DNA of 64,000 nt from Aliivibrio fischeri (GCF_009727955.1 NZ_WOBR01000008.1:124001-188000); one strand, 5' to 3'; counted from the stretch's first letter, positions 24,392-33,557 are shown. Translations and numbers: made by a program. The notes: a model not told the origin generated them from the sequence alone.

Positions 24392-26017
24392 TTACCCCAT
24401 CAAGCGAACTTCACTTGGATTAACAGCTCGATACATAAAATAAGCAACGGTTTCTAAGTCACTGTAAAATGCAAGATTTTCAGCGAGCATATACGTTTCA
24501 AGTGACGTATCCATAAAGAAAGCCTTGCTGTATGACTCCCCTGCTTGATCTAAGTCGCCATCTAACTCAGCAAGTTTCCCTTCTAATATATAAGAGAATG
24601 CTGACTCTCTATTCTTAAATGCTAAGTTAAGATAAGCTCTTGCATCCTCTTTGTTATCTTGCTTAATCGCTATCATAGCTAATGCTTCATAGATACGAGA
24701 AGGCAATACATCGACATCCGATAAAGCGTATCTAGCTTGAAGATCCTGACTTAACTTTTCAATTTTAGCGGTATTTTCATCCAACTCTAATTCAGGGTTA
24801 AGCGCTGAATATGCGTTATAAGCAATGTATAACTCTGAAAGTACATAATCATTATTCGGTTCTGCTAATGCAATGTTCTCTAACAGATCGATCCCTTTTT
24901 CAAAGTTTTTTTGATCTGTTTGATTAATAAAGTGATTAGCTCGAACCAACATTTCTAATAGACCATGCTCCTTTGGTAAACCAAGCATTAGCCTATTCAT
25001 CTCTTGCTCTGACGCTTTAACGCCTAAAGTACGCATTAAATCTTGAGATGATTGGCGTAACACATGCGCTAAGTTGGCATTGGTCATTAAATATTGACGA
25101 CTAAACAGCACTCGATTTGAAATATTACTGCGATACTCTACATCTAAATACGTTTTATTTTGCTGTTCTTCTACTCGTACATTCACCGCTTTTCCGGGCA
25201 AAATGCCGGTAGTAAATGCGGTTTTATTTAACTGAACTCGGTAATGGCCAACACTTGCTAAATCTGCCATCAGTTTTTGACTAATGCCATCAGCCAAATA
25301 TTCGGTTTCATTATTCGAGTTACGGCTTGCGTGATAGGTAAATTCAATTAAATCAGTATCAACAGCCTTAGTTATATGAGTGGTTGTTTGCTGATAAGTA
25401 ACTGAAAAAATAACCGCAATTAATACGCCAACGAGAAAAAAGTCGAACGCTAATAGCTTCCAACGATGTAAAAAGCTAAAACTCTCACCCTGCTTTTTCT
25501 TTTCGTTTGATACTTGATTAGAAATATTAGTTACAGCACGAGTTAATGGGCCTGCTGGAAAAGAGAGTTGTGCAGTCTCATCTTGTTCTTTTTCTTGCTC
25601 TGCGGTGTTCAATTCAACATTATGATTCTGATTTTCATCAGCTTCTGTTGAGGTAAATGTATCGCAAGGTTTCCAATAAGGTGTATCTTCTAATCTTATT
25701 TGCTTGGTTTCTGCAACCAACTTATACCCACGTTTTGGTACCGTAACTAAATAACGAGTGTTATCTAAACGACCATCACGCAATACTTTTCGCAGTTCAA
25801 ATATTGATTGTGTTACCACTTGATCGGTAACAAACGCACCATCCCATACATGTTTAATTAACTCATCTCGACAAAAGACTTCACCTGAATGCTGTGCTAA
25901 AAAGCGAAGTAAATTAATTAAACGTGGTTCAACCGACACTTCCCTATCTTGGCGATATAACTTATTTTCCTCAATAACTAGAGTCCAGTCATTAATTTGA
26001 AAACAGATCCCGACCAT
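24392..26017 (-). CDS. cadC: CadC-type membrane-bound transcriptional activator
   Basis: A 541-residue ToxR-like one-component regulator. The N-terminal OmpR-type winged helix covers residues 5-105 (EVFCRDELIKHVWDGAF, the VVTQSIFELRKVLRD recognition helix, VPKRGYKL). A linker leads to a single membrane helix (about 168-188, LLAFDFFLVGVLIAVIFSV). The C-terminal periplasmic sensor (about 190-541) has helical repeats as in E. coli CadC (512 residues), which senses low pH and, with LysP, lysine. It would activate cadBA. Its gene lies about 2.2 kb from the cadB start with the symporter gene between them. Confidence 0.9.
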   Translation of the reverse strand: MVGICFQINDWTLVIEENKLYRQDREVSVEPRLINLLRFLAQHSGEVFCRDELIKHVWDGAFVTDQVVTQSIFELRKVLRDGRLDNTRYLVTVPKRGYKLVAETKQIRLEDTPYWKPCDTFTSTEADENQNHNVELNTAEQEKEQDETAQLSFPAGPLTRAVTNISNQVSNEKKKQGESFSFLHRWKLLAFDFFLVGVLIAVIFSVTYQQTTTHITKAVDTDLIEFTYHASRNSNNETEYLADGISQKLMADLASVGHYRVQLNKTAFTTGILPGKAVNVRVEEQQNKTYLDVEYRSNISNRVLFSRQYLMTNANLAHVLRQSSQDLMRTLGVKASEQEMNRLMLGLPKEHGLLEMLVRANHFINQTDQKNFEKGIDLLENIALAEPNNDYVLSELYIAYNAYSALNPELELDENTAKIEKLSQDLQARYALSDVDVLPSRIYEALAMIAIKQDNKEDARAYLNLAFKNRESAFSYILEGKLAELDGDLDQAGESYSKAFFMDTSLETYMLAENLAFYSDLETVAYFMYRAVNPSEVRLMG

Positions 26018-26492
26018 AAGATACTCATTTGTATGAATTGATATAAATGTAAAAGAATAAAGGTCTCAAAAATAATAAGGTTTACTGTATTTTAAGGCTC
26101 TTCTTTTAAAGAAGCAGGGATTATAGATAACACTTCTTCTCATTTATATGATATTCCTATTTCAAAAATGGAATCTTAGGATCCAACCACTATTCAACGA
26201 ATGAGAAAATCTCGTAACCATATGAATATAAAGATAACTAACTAATATGAAACGCACTAAAAATGGCCTAATAATTCCATTAACCGCCAACAAAAATAAA
26301 TGAACAGCTAGATAATTTTCATTAATATTTTACGAATTATATGAATACAACATAAATAGAGTATAAATAGATCAATAAATCTCAACCTATTACTTTTAAA
26401 TCAACAAAAATAATATTGATATAAAAAACCTAAAACACTATTAATATCTTTATCAAATAATATCAATATACGTACTGCGATGAGATAGAAAT
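26018..26492. other. AT-rich gap upstream of cadC
   Basis: About 475 nt that contain the cadC promoter on the minus strand. I find no credible ORF, no tRNA and no strong hairpin; the sequence is very AT-rich, especially 26240-26460. Confidence 0.5.
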
Positions 26493-26519
26493 AAAAAAGG
26501 CCAACCACTTGGTTAGCCT
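26493..26519 (-). terminator. terminator of the YeeE/YedE pair
   Basis: AGGCCAACCA / TGGTTAGCCT with a 2-nt loop and one internal mismatch; on the minus strand it runs into TTTTTT. It begins about 20 nt after the stop codon of the downstream gene of the pair. Confidence 0.85.
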
Positions 26520-26539
26520 CTAAGAAAACGGATGAATAT

Positions 26540-26965
26540 TTATTTTTTAACTAAAACATTGGTCATTGCTAATCCAAACATCATGGCAAATAGGAATATA
26601 AATACATCACTATTTCCTAAAGCAATACTTGAAACGACAGGCCCTGGACAAATTCCAGCAAGCCCCCACCCAAAACCAAAGATAGCTGCACCTGAAATCA
26701 ATTTACTATCAATATGTTTATTCGTGGACAAACAAAACTCTTCCGCATTCAATGGCTTTGTTTTTGGTTTAATAAATAAGAAGTAAGCAAGCATAAATAC
26801 CAACAATGCCCCTCCCATTACAAACATTAAACTCGGATCCCATACTCCTGAAACATCCAAAAATCCAATCACTTTTTCAGGGTCAGCCATTCCAGATAGT
26901 GTCATTCCAATGCCGAACAGCCCACCAGAGATCAACGCAATAACTCGAAACATGACATTATTCAT
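26540..26965 (-). CDS. YeeE/YedE-family sulfur transporter, C-terminal half protein
   Basis: A 141-residue membrane protein with four helices. The hallmark GFGWGLAGICPGP carries the conserved Cys of the YeeE/TsuA family, which passes thiosulfate or other sulfane sulfur compounds across the membrane. I use the ATG at 26965 (GGAG 7 nt upstream); the frame extends to 27076 through the preceding gene but without support. It follows its partner with 11 nt between stop and start. Together they equal one full-length YeeE, as in the PmpA/PmpB type pairs. Confidence 0.82.
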   Translation of the reverse strand: MNNVMFRVIALISGGLFGIGMTLSGMADPEKVIGFLDVSGVWDPSLMFVMGGALLVFMLAYFLFIKPKTKPLNAEEFCLSTNKHIDSKLISGAAIFGFGWGLAGICPGPVVSSIALGNSDVFIFLFAMMFGLAMTNVLVKK

Positions 26966-26976
26966 AATCACTCTCC

Positions 26977-27390
26977 CTAAAGTATGTGTAATCGAACAAA
27001 AACAGTTATTCCAGCGACTAGCATAAATACACAAGTAGCGACGATTGAGCGAACAGACAATCGTCCAATCCCACAAATTCCATGCCCACTAGTACAACCA
27101 TTACCAAGACGAGTACCAATACCTACAAGTAAACCAGCAATAATTAACAATGGTGTGCTTATTGTATATTCAGTAGGAACATGTGCGCCAAAGAAATAAA
27201 CACCTGCAGCACCACCTGAAATCATGCCGAGAACAAACAACCATCGCCACGCGTAATCCTTTTTTTTCGGTGTCATTAATCCTGTTAATACACCACTTAT
27301 CCCAGCAATTTTTCCATTTAACAAAAGAAGCAGCGTAGCAGATACACCAAGAAGCATACCGCCAAATAAAGAGAGCCATGGAATCGTCAT
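26977..27390 (-). CDS. YeeE/YedE-family sulfur transporter, N-terminal half protein
   Basis: A 137-residue membrane protein with about four helices. [12 protein letters not shown] carries the conserved cysteine pair of this family. It is the first gene of a two-gene minus-strand operon and is divergent from the CoA-disulfide reductase-like gene, 189 nt away. That arrangement is common in persulfide and thiosulfate handling loci. Substrate inferred from family only. Confidence 0.82.
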   Translation of the reverse strand: MTIPWLSLFGGMLLGVSATLLLLLNGKIAGISGVLTGLMTPKKKDYAWRWLFVLGMISGGAAGVYFFGAHVPTEYTISTPLLIIAGLLVGIGTRLGNGCTSGHGICGIGRLSVRSIVATCVFMLVAGITVFVRLHIL

Positions 27391-27445
27391 TTATCAATAC
27401 CTGTTAGCTTGTTTTTTGAACATGTAATTTAGGTTACGGTTATTA

Positions 27446-27471
27446 GCTAAATTAGTCAATACTTATTTAGC
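27446..27471. promoter_or_regulatory. candidate operator in the divergent sulfur locus
   Basis: GCTAAAT (27446-27452) and ATTTAGC (27465-27471) form a 7-bp dyad with a 12-nt centre, and AAGCTAATTT recurs near 27506. The spacing and AT-rich arms would suit an ArsR-type repressor such as a persulfide sensor (BigR/SqrR class). No such regulator gene lies in the window, so this is inference. Confidence 0.4.
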
Positions 27472-27579
27472 AAGTTAAAATTTAACAAAACAAATATTAG
27501 ACAAAGCTAATTTAAATAACTATAGTAAAAAATAATTGAGCATAAATTGCTCTGATTTTTCATTATGAGGTAAATCGGA

Positions 27580-29226
27580 ATGACCAAAATTGTAATTATT
27601 GGTGGCGTTGCTGGTGGTGCTTCTGCAGCAGCAAGAGCACGTCGTTTAAGTGAAGATGCACAAATTATCATGCTAGAACGTGGGCCTTTTGTCTCTTTTG
27701 CTAACTGTGGGTTGCCATATCATATTGGGGGTGACATCAAAGATCGCGATAATTTACTACTACAAACTCCTGATAGTTTTTTAGCTCGTTTTAATGTTGA
27801 TGTGCGTGTAATGAACGAAGTAATAAGCATTAACCGTAGTGAAAAAACAATTACAATTAAAAACTTAGTCGATAATACTGAGTACCAAGAAAGTTATGAT
27901 TTTCTTCTACTAAGTCCAGGCGCAGGTCCCATTGTCCCCCCTATCCCTGGTATTAATAACTCACTGACATTTTCTCTACGTAATGTTCCAGATATGGATC
28001 GTATTATCGCTTCAATTAAAGACAATAAACCACAACATGCAACGGTTGTTGGTGGCGGCTTTATTGGGTTAGAAATGATGGAAGCTTTCCATCAACTCGG
28101 TATCAAGACAACGCTATTAGAGCTAGCAGATCAAGTTATGACTCCAGTTGATCGCGAAATGGCAAGCTTTGTTCATAAAGAAATAAAAGATAAAGGCATA
28201 GATCTTCGATTAGGATCAGCACTTCAAGAAGTCGTTGAAAATGAAACTGGATTAACACTTTCTTTGAGTACAGGTGAAGTTCTAGACACCAACCTATTAA
28301 TCATGGCTATTGGTGTTAAGCCTGAAACCAAACTAGCAAATGAGGCAGGATTACAGCTTGGCGAATTAGGTGGTATTTATACTAATGATCAACTACAAAC
28401 CAGCGACCCATTTATCTATGCCGTTGGTGATGCCATTGAAGAAAAAGATTTTGTTACTGGTAACCAAACTTTAGTTCCACTTGCTGGCCCAGCAAACCGT
28501 CAAGGCCGTATGGCTACTGATAATATGCTCGGTCGAAATGAGAGTTACCAAGGAACTCAAGGCACCGCTATTTGCAAAGTATTCAATTTAGCCATTGCTT
28601 CTACAGGTAAAAATGAAAAAACATTAAAACGCGAGGGCATTAGCTACGAAAAAGTATTTGTCCATACGGCAAGTCACGCAAGCTACTATCCTGGCGCTGA
28701 AATCGTTTCATTTAAACTGTTATTTTCGCCAGAAACGAGAAAGATTTTAGGCGCTCAAGCCGTTGGTAAAGATGGCATCGATAAACGAATTGATGTTATG
28801 GCTGTTGCTCAACGAGCAGGAATGACAGTTGATCAACTTGAGCATTTAGAACTCACTTATGCTCCGCCATTTGGTAGTGCGAAAGATGTAATAAACCAAG
28901 CCGCTTTTGTAGCAAATAACCTTATTAAAGGAGATACCAAAGCGATTCATTTTGATGAAGTAGAGCATCTTAATGAAAATCAAATCTTACTTGATGTAAG
29001 AAATCCTGCTGAGTTAATCAATGTTGGTTATATTAAAGGGGCAATAAATATTCCAGTAGATCAACTTCGCCAACGATTGAATGAACTACCTAAAGACAAA
29101 GAGATCATCATTTATTGCCAAGTTGGACTACGTGGAAATGTTGCCTATCGTCAGCTAGTAAACAATGGATTTAAAGCTCGGAACCTAATTGGTGGTTATC
29201 GTACTTATTCTTTTGCTAATGCCTAA
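27580..29226 (+). CDS. CoA-disulfide reductase-like flavoprotein fused to rhodanese
   Basis: A 548-residue FAD/NAD(P)H oxidoreductase of the CoADR-Rhd (Npsr) type, which reduces CoA disulfide, CoA persulfide or polysulfide. The FAD motif GGVAGGASAAARARR is at residues 8-22, the active-site Cys is C43 in SFANCGLPY, and the NAD(P) motif VVGGGFIGLE follows in the middle. The C-terminal 100 residues are a rhodanese domain with catalytic C513 in YCQVGLRGN. The start has AGGTAA 9 nt upstream. It is divergent from the YeeE/YedE pair, so import of sulfane sulfur and its reduction are likely linked. Confidence 0.9.
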   Translation: MTKIVIIGGVAGGASAAARARRLSEDAQIIMLERGPFVSFANCGLPYHIGGDIKDRDNLLLQTPDSFLARFNVDVRVMNEVISINRSEKTITIKNLVDNTEYQESYDFLLLSPGAGPIVPPIPGINNSLTFSLRNVPDMDRIIASIKDNKPQHATVVGGGFIGLEMMEAFHQLGIKTTLLELADQVMTPVDREMASFVHKEIKDKGIDLRLGSALQEVVENETGLTLSLSTGEVLDTNLLIMAIGVKPETKLANEAGLQLGELGGIYTNDQLQTSDPFIYAVGDAIEEKDFVTGNQTLVPLAGPANRQGRMATDNMLGRNESYQGTQGTAICKVFNLAIASTGKNEKTLKREGISYEKVFVHTASHASYYPGAEIVSFKLLFSPETRKILGAQAVGKDGIDKRIDVMAVAQRAGMTVDQLEHLELTYAPPFGSAKDVINQAAFVANNLIKGDTKAIHFDEVEHLNENQILLDVRNPAELINVGYIKGAINIPVDQLRQRLNELPKDKEIIIYCQVGLRGNVAYRQLVNNGFKARNLIGGYRTYSFANA

Positions 29227-29306
29227 TTAATCGCTTTAATCTCTAATAAAGGACGTAATCAGCGTCCTTTATACACTCGACACTCTGACCATTATGAGGT
29301 AAGTTT

Positions 29307-29330
29307 AGAAGTATAGACGTATAGAAACCC
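29307..29330 (+). promoter_or_regulatory. tandem MetJ boxes upstream of metA
   Basis: AGAAGTAT, AGACGTAT and AGAAACCC are three adjacent 8-mers; the centre one matches the MetJ consensus AGACGTCT at 7/8 and the left one at 6/8. They end 18 nt before the metA start, in the place expected for repression by MetJ with S-adenosylmethionine. Confidence 0.75.
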
Positions 29331-29348
29331 AAAACTTAAGGATAAGTT

Positions 29349-30290
29349 GTGCCGATCAAAATACCTGACCAACTCCCTGCAACTGAAGTATTACGTGAAG
29401 AGAATATCTTTTTCATGCAGGAATCTCGTGCTACCACACAAGCGATTCGACCTCTTAAAGTCATTATTTTAAATTTAATGCCAAAAAAGATTGAGACAGA
29501 AACTCAATTTTTACGCTTACTATCTAATAGCCCATTACAAGTGGATGTAGAGCTATTACGTATTGATAATCGCACTAGCAAAAATACACCAACCGAGCAT
29601 TTAGATACTTTTTATCGTCAGTTTGAAGGCATTAAAGATCGTAACTTTGATGGCCTAATCATAACAGGAGCACCACTAGGATTGGTGCAGTTTGAAGATG
29701 TTATTTATTGGGATCATCTACAAACCATCATGACATGGGCAAAAGATCACGTCACTTCTAGCTTATATGTATGCTGGGCAGCACAAGCTGGTTTAAAGCT
29801 ACTTTATGATTTACCAAAGCGTACACGTAAAGAAAAGCTTTCTGGGGTTTATAAACATACTAACCTTGACCAACACCACCCTATTCTACGCGGTTTTGAT
29901 GATCAATTTTTAGCACCTCATTCTCGCTATGCTGATTTCTCTGCCGATTATTTAAAATCACATACTGATTTGGATATTCTTGCTACTTCCAAAGAAGCTG
30001 GTGTGTATTTAGCTGCAACTAAAGATAAACGAAACGTCTTCGTTACGGGTCATCCAGAATATGATTCATTCACATTACATAATGAATACGTGCGTGATTT
30101 AGGAGAAGGAATGGAACCAACGATTCCTGTTAATTATTACCCTGACGACAACCCTGATATCACACCAAAAGCGACATGGCGTAGCCACGGGCACCTGCTC
30201 TTTTCTAATTGGCTTAACTACTGTGTTTATCAACAAACCCCTTATGATCTTGAGCATTTTTCAGAGCAAAATTTCACAAGAGATGAGTAG
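29349..30290 (+). CDS. metA: homoserine O-succinyltransferase MetA
   Basis: A 313-residue enzyme that acylates homoserine, the first committed step of methionine synthesis. It starts at GTG ([20 protein letters not shown]) with AAGGATAAG upstream. The catalytic Cys is C142 in YVCWAAQAG, identical in number to E. coli MetA, and the His/Glu pair lies in VTGHPEYD and the following residues. Succinyl versus acetyl preference is not certain from motif alone. Preceded by MetJ boxes; single gene. Confidence 0.95.
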   Translation: MPIKIPDQLPATEVLREENIFFMQESRATTQAIRPLKVIILNLMPKKIETETQFLRLLSNSPLQVDVELLRIDNRTSKNTPTEHLDTFYRQFEGIKDRNFDGLIITGAPLGLVQFEDVIYWDHLQTIMTWAKDHVTSSLYVCWAAQAGLKLLYDLPKRTRKEKLSGVYKHTNLDQHHPILRGFDDQFLAPHSRYADFSADYLKSHTDLDILATSKEAGVYLAATKDKRNVFVTGHPEYDSFTLHNEYVRDLGEGMEPTIPVNYYPDDNPDITPKATWRSHGHLLFSNWLNYCVYQQTPYDLEHFSEQNFTRDE

Positions 30291-30307
30291 TCTTAACTCA
30301 TTATGAT

Positions 30308-30339
30308 TAGCGGGTATTATTCTTCATACATACCCGCTA
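30308..30339 (+). terminator. metA 3' hairpin
   Basis: TAGCGGGTA / TACCCGCTA is a 9-bp perfect stem with a 14-nt loop, 18 nt after the metA stop. There is no T-run, so it is a weak or Rho-assisted terminator or an mRNA 3' stabiliser. Confidence 0.5.
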
Positions 30340-30414
30340 CAAGCACAAAACCACTACTACAATCTGATAAATAGAGCACATTTTGTCCTTTTTTGATAAA
30401 AAATGAGCTTTGAT

Positions 30415-30428
30415 TTAATTCAGATCAA
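30415..30428 (+). promoter_or_regulatory. FNR-like site upstream of the dicarboxylate carrier
   Basis: TTAAT-TCAG-ATCAA matches the FNR consensus TTGAT-N4-ATCAA in 9 of 10 positions. It lies 127 nt before the translation start. Dcu genes are classic FNR-activated anaerobic genes, so the site is plausible. Confidence 0.55.
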
Positions 30429-30554
30429 CCCTGCATCTATTTATAAAACCAACAACAATCTAAATGAGAACAAGCTCAATAAAACCCTATGAAATGTAAG
30501 GTATTAATAGCGTTAGTTGATTTTAATTATAATTGCGTTAACGCAGGTGGTTGT

Positions 30555-31883
30555 ATGTTGTATTTTGAATTTCTCTTTTTATTACTCGTTCTCTACATCG
30601 GTTCTCGATACGGAGGGATCGGATTAGGGGTTGTATCTGGTATTGGTTTGGTGATTGAAGTATTCATCTTCAAAATGCCACCGACCTCTCCACCCGTTAC
30701 GGTAATGCTTATCATCTTGGCGGTTGTTACCTGTGCTTCAATACTAGAAGCCGCTGGTGGCTTAAAGTACATGTTGCAAGTTGCTGAGCGGATTTTAAGA
30801 AAGAATCCAAAACGCGTCACCATCATTGCTCCATTTGTTACTTATGCAATGACGTTCTTACTAGGTACAGGTCATGCTGTTTATTCAATTATGCCTATCA
30901 TTGGTGATGTCGCATTAAAGAATGGTATTCGTCCTGAGCGTCCTATGGCTGCCGCATCTGTTGCGTCTCAAATCGCAATTACTGCTTCACCATTATCTGC
31001 CGCAGTTGTGTATTACCTAGCTCAACTGGTTGATATTGATGCTTCTATTACATTAATGTCGATTTTAATGGTTACTGTACCTGCAACGCTATTCGGTACT
31101 TTAATGCTGTCTCTTTATAGCTTACGTCGTGGTAAAGAATTGGAAGATGATGAAGAGTATCAAGCTCGTTTACAAGATCCGGTTTGGCGTGAAAAAATCC
31201 TAAATACAACATCAACATCTCTTGATGAAGAATTACCAACAACTGCACGTAATGCCGTTCTGATCTTCTTAGGTGCCATTGTTTCTATCGTTATTATTGC
31301 GATGTGGCCAGAAGTACGCACCATTACTGATGGCGGTGCACCAATCAAAATGTCCGTTGTTATTCAAATGATGATGTTGGCTTTTGGTGGTGTGATTTTA
31401 CTTGCAACGAAAACCGATCCTCGTGATGTACCAAATGGCGTTGTATTTAAATCGGGAATGGTGGCAGCAATTGCTATTTTTGGTATCGCGTGGATGTCAG
31501 ATACCTATTTCCAATATGCCATGCCTCAATTTAGAGCTGGTATTGTTGATATGGTAACGCTTCACCCTTGGACGTTCGCCCTATCTCTATTTATCGTCTC
31601 TGTTGTGGTTAACTCGCAAGCAGCTACAGCTCGTATGATGCTACCAGTTGGTTTAGCTCTGGGTTTAGAACCTGCATTGGTTATTGGTTTAATGCCTGCG
31701 GTATATGGATACTTCTTTATCCCTAACTACCCATCAGACATTGCAACCGTAAACTTTGATAGCTCAGGTACCACCAAAATTGGTAAATACTATTTTAACC
31801 ACTCATTCATGTCAGTCGGTTTAATCGGTGTCGTTTCAGCCTGTATTCTTGGTTATGTTTTAGGCCAAATTGTGATTGGTTAA
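30555..31883 (+). CDS. dcuB: anaerobic C4-dicarboxylate transporter (DcuB-like)
   Basis: A 442-residue membrane carrier that would exchange fumarate, aspartate or malate for succinate in anaerobic respiration. The ATG at 30555 is chosen because AGGTGG lies upstream and MLYFEFLFLLLVLYIG matches Dcu N-termini; the frame opens at 30489. GTGHAVYSIMPIIGDVA and NGIRPERPMAAASVASQ resemble E. coli DcuB more than DcuA, while ITASPLSAAVVYY is DcuA-like, so the A/B label is tentative. YPSDIATVNFDSSGTT near the end is conserved in the family. Confidence 0.85.
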   Translation: MLYFEFLFLLLVLYIGSRYGGIGLGVVSGIGLVIEVFIFKMPPTSPPVTVMLIILAVVTCASILEAAGGLKYMLQVAERILRKNPKRVTIIAPFVTYAMTFLLGTGHAVYSIMPIIGDVALKNGIRPERPMAAASVASQIAITASPLSAAVVYYLAQLVDIDASITLMSILMVTVPATLFGTLMLSLYSLRRGKELEDDEEYQARLQDPVWREKILNTTSTSLDEELPTTARNAVLIFLGAIVSIVIIAMWPEVRTITDGGAPIKMSVVIQMMMLAFGGVILLATKTDPRDVPNGVVFKSGMVAAIAIFGIAWMSDTYFQYAMPQFRAGIVDMVTLHPWTFALSLFIVSVVVNSQAATARMMLPVGLALGLEPALVIGLMPAVYGYFFIPNYPSDIATVNFDSSGTTKIGKYYFNHSFMSVGLIGVVSACILGYVLGQIVIG

Positions 31884-31902
31884 TTCCACTCATCACTACA
31901 AA

Positions 31903-31936
31903 AAAAGCCCATGCAAATACCATTGCATGGGCTTTT
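31903..31936. terminator. bidirectional terminator between dcuB-like gene and nupC
   Basis: AAAAGCCCATGCAA-ATACCA-TTGCATGGGCTTTT is a 14-bp perfect stem with flanking A- and T-runs between convergent genes. Confidence 0.92.
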
Positions 31937-31955
31937 ATTTTCAATAAACGATGTT

Positions 31956-33170
31956 TTACATTGCTAAGCTAAAGAATAAACCCGCTAAACATGCACTCAT
32001 TAAGTTAGCTAGTGTGCCTGCTAATACCGCTTTAAAGCCCATATTTGCAACGTCAGCACGACGTTCAGGAGCCATCACACCAATAGAGCCTAATTGCACT
32101 GCAATTGAGCTGATGTTTGCAAAACCACACAGTGCAAAAGTAATAATTACTTGGCTGTATGCTGATAACTGATCTTTATGCTGAACAAAGTCGATAAATG
32201 CAACGAATTCATTAAGAACTACTTTTTGGCCAATGTAAGAACCTGCCATTACCATCTCAGCTTTTGGAATACCAATAACCCATGCGATTGGAGCAAATAA
32301 GTAACCAAATACGGTTTGCAGTGTAATACCAGCAAAACCAAACCACTCAGCTACCATTTCTAGTCCGCTGTTAAGCATTGCAATAACACTCACAAATGCA
32401 ATCAACATCGTACCTACAGCAACCGCAATCTTCATACCATTCATTGCACCACTTGCTAAAGCATCAATTACGTTACTTTGCTCACTTTTATCAATGGTCA
32501 CATCATGTTGGTCAACAGGCGTTTCTTGCTCAGGAATTAAAATCTTAGCCATTAATAAGCTACCAGGAGCCGCCATAAAACTTGCAGCAATCAGATACTT
32601 AAGTTCCACACCTAAACCGGCATAACCACCTAGTACACTACCAGCAACCGATGCCATACCACCAGCCATTACAGCAAACAGTTCTGAACGAGTCATTTGA
32701 GCTAAGAATGGGCGAATAAGAAGAGGAGATTCACCTTGAGAAAGGAAGATGTTACCTGTTGCAACGAGAGATTCTACTTTGCTGGTACCTAAGAATTTTT
32801 GAATTCCGCCACCAAGAACAGAAATCACTTTTTGCATAATACCTAGATAATATAGAGCGGAGATTAGAGCACTGAAGAAGATAATAATAGGAAGGACGCG
32901 AATAGCAAAAATAAAACCAGAAGAAGCAAGATCACCAAAGAGGAATGCTATCCCCTCATCAGCAAAACCAAGTAAGCTAGAAACACCACTACTTAATCCT
33001 GCTAACGCTTTTTGCCCCAAAGGAAAATACAATACTAAAGCAGCAAAAGAGAGTTGTAATAAAAAGGCTTTAAATACTAATTTCCAGTTAATTGCTGAAC
33101 GCTTCTCTGAAAATACCCAAGCACAAAAAATCAGTGCGCACATGCCTAATAGGCTAAATAAAATATTCAT
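31956..33170 (-). CDS. nupC: concentrative nucleoside transporter NupC
   Basis: A 404-residue CNT-family Na+ or H+ coupled nucleoside importer. Family motifs visible are LGMCALIFCAWVFSEKRSAINW at the start (broken by eye into two helices), GNIFLSQGESPLLIRP and ALCGFANISSIAVQLG. The start at 33170 is preceded by TAGG, 7 nt upstream, which overlaps the stop codon of an upstream short ORF. An upstream CRP-like site fits the known CRP control of nupC in E. coli. Purine versus pyrimidine preference is not readable. Confidence 0.92.
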   Translation of the reverse strand: MNILFSLLGMCALIFCAWVFSEKRSAINWKLVFKAFLLQLSFAALVLYFPLGQKALAGLSSGVSSLLGFADEGIAFLFGDLASSGFIFAIRVLPIIIFFSALISALYYLGIMQKVISVLGGGIQKFLGTSKVESLVATGNIFLSQGESPLLIRPFLAQMTRSELFAVMAGGMASVAGSVLGGYAGLGVELKYLIAASFMAAPGSLLMAKILIPEQETPVDQHDVTIDKSEQSNVIDALASGAMNGMKIAVAVGTMLIAFVSVIAMLNSGLEMVAEWFGFAGITLQTVFGYLFAPIAWVIGIPKAEMVMAGSYIGQKVVLNEFVAFIDFVQHKDQLSAYSQVIITFALCGFANISSIAVQLGSIGVMAPERRADVANMGFKAVLAGTLANLMSACLAGLFFSLAM

Positions 33171-33178
33171 AATTATGC

Positions 33179-33292
33179 CTATGAGATTTTAGAATAAAAT
33201 GAAGAAACAAAAGGAGCTGCCATCGTAGATGACGAGATCGGTGAAGAATGACTACACCAAGAGGAAGTTATAATAGAAATAAAGATATTCAT
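33179..33292 (-). CDS. 37-residue serine-rich upstream ORF of nupC
   Basis: ATG at 33292 to TAG at 33179, with AAAGGG 6 nt before the ATG. It ends 8 nt before nupC, and its stop overlaps the nupC ribosome-binding AGG. The product begins MNIFISIITSSWCSHSSPIS and has 13 serines in 37 residues; it matches nothing I know. It may act as a leader that couples or blocks nupC translation. Being short, it could also be chance. Confidence 0.45.
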   Translation of the reverse strand: MNIFISIITSSWCSHSSPISSSTMAAPFVSSFYSKIS

Positions 33293-33304
33293 TGTTTACC
33301 CTTT

Positions 33305-33371
33305 ACAAGCTGTTTAACAGTAGCTGGTCCTAGTCCTTGGGGTCATTCACTGTATCCCTGTGACGGCTTGT
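33305..33371 (-). ncRNA. candidate structured 5' leader RNA of nupC
   Basis: In the minus-strand RNA, ACAAGC (33366-33371) pairs with GCTTGT (33305-33310) to close a 55-nt domain that is clearly less AT-rich than its surroundings. Inside are further complementarities: GTCA / TGAC, AGGG / CCCC, ACAGT / ACTGT and a CTGT-TAA-ACAG hairpin, some of them competing. The domain sits directly downstream of a TATACT -10-like element, so it would be the 5' end of the nupC transcript. I do not recognise it as a known riboswitch class. Confidence 0.5.
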
Positions 33372-33417
33372 ATTGGGAGAAGGAGTATACATATAGATGA
33401 TTTAAAATCACGAATTA

Positions 33418-33433
33418 TGTGACATAAATCACC
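33418..33433. promoter_or_regulatory. CRP-like site between nupC and the small membrane protein gene
   Basis: TGTGA-CATAAA-TCACC matches the CRP consensus TGTGA-N6-TCACA in 9 of 10 positions. It is placed upstream of the nupC -10-like sequence (33384-33389) and 125 nt before the plus-strand gene at 33558. nupC is CRP-activated in E. coli. Confidence 0.65.
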
Positions 33434-33557
33434 AAATTTTACTTATTCGAAAAAATAGAGGCATCTATTTACTACAAAAAAATAAATTATTTTTCTCTAC
33501 AGTATCCAAAAGTACACATAATCAACTAAATTAATACAATAAGATGAAGGAAATATT

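Noticed and set aside
26532-27199. Plus-strand ORFs overlapping the YeeE/YedE pair
   Set aside because: They lie antisense to two genes with clear family motifs and have no ribosome sites.
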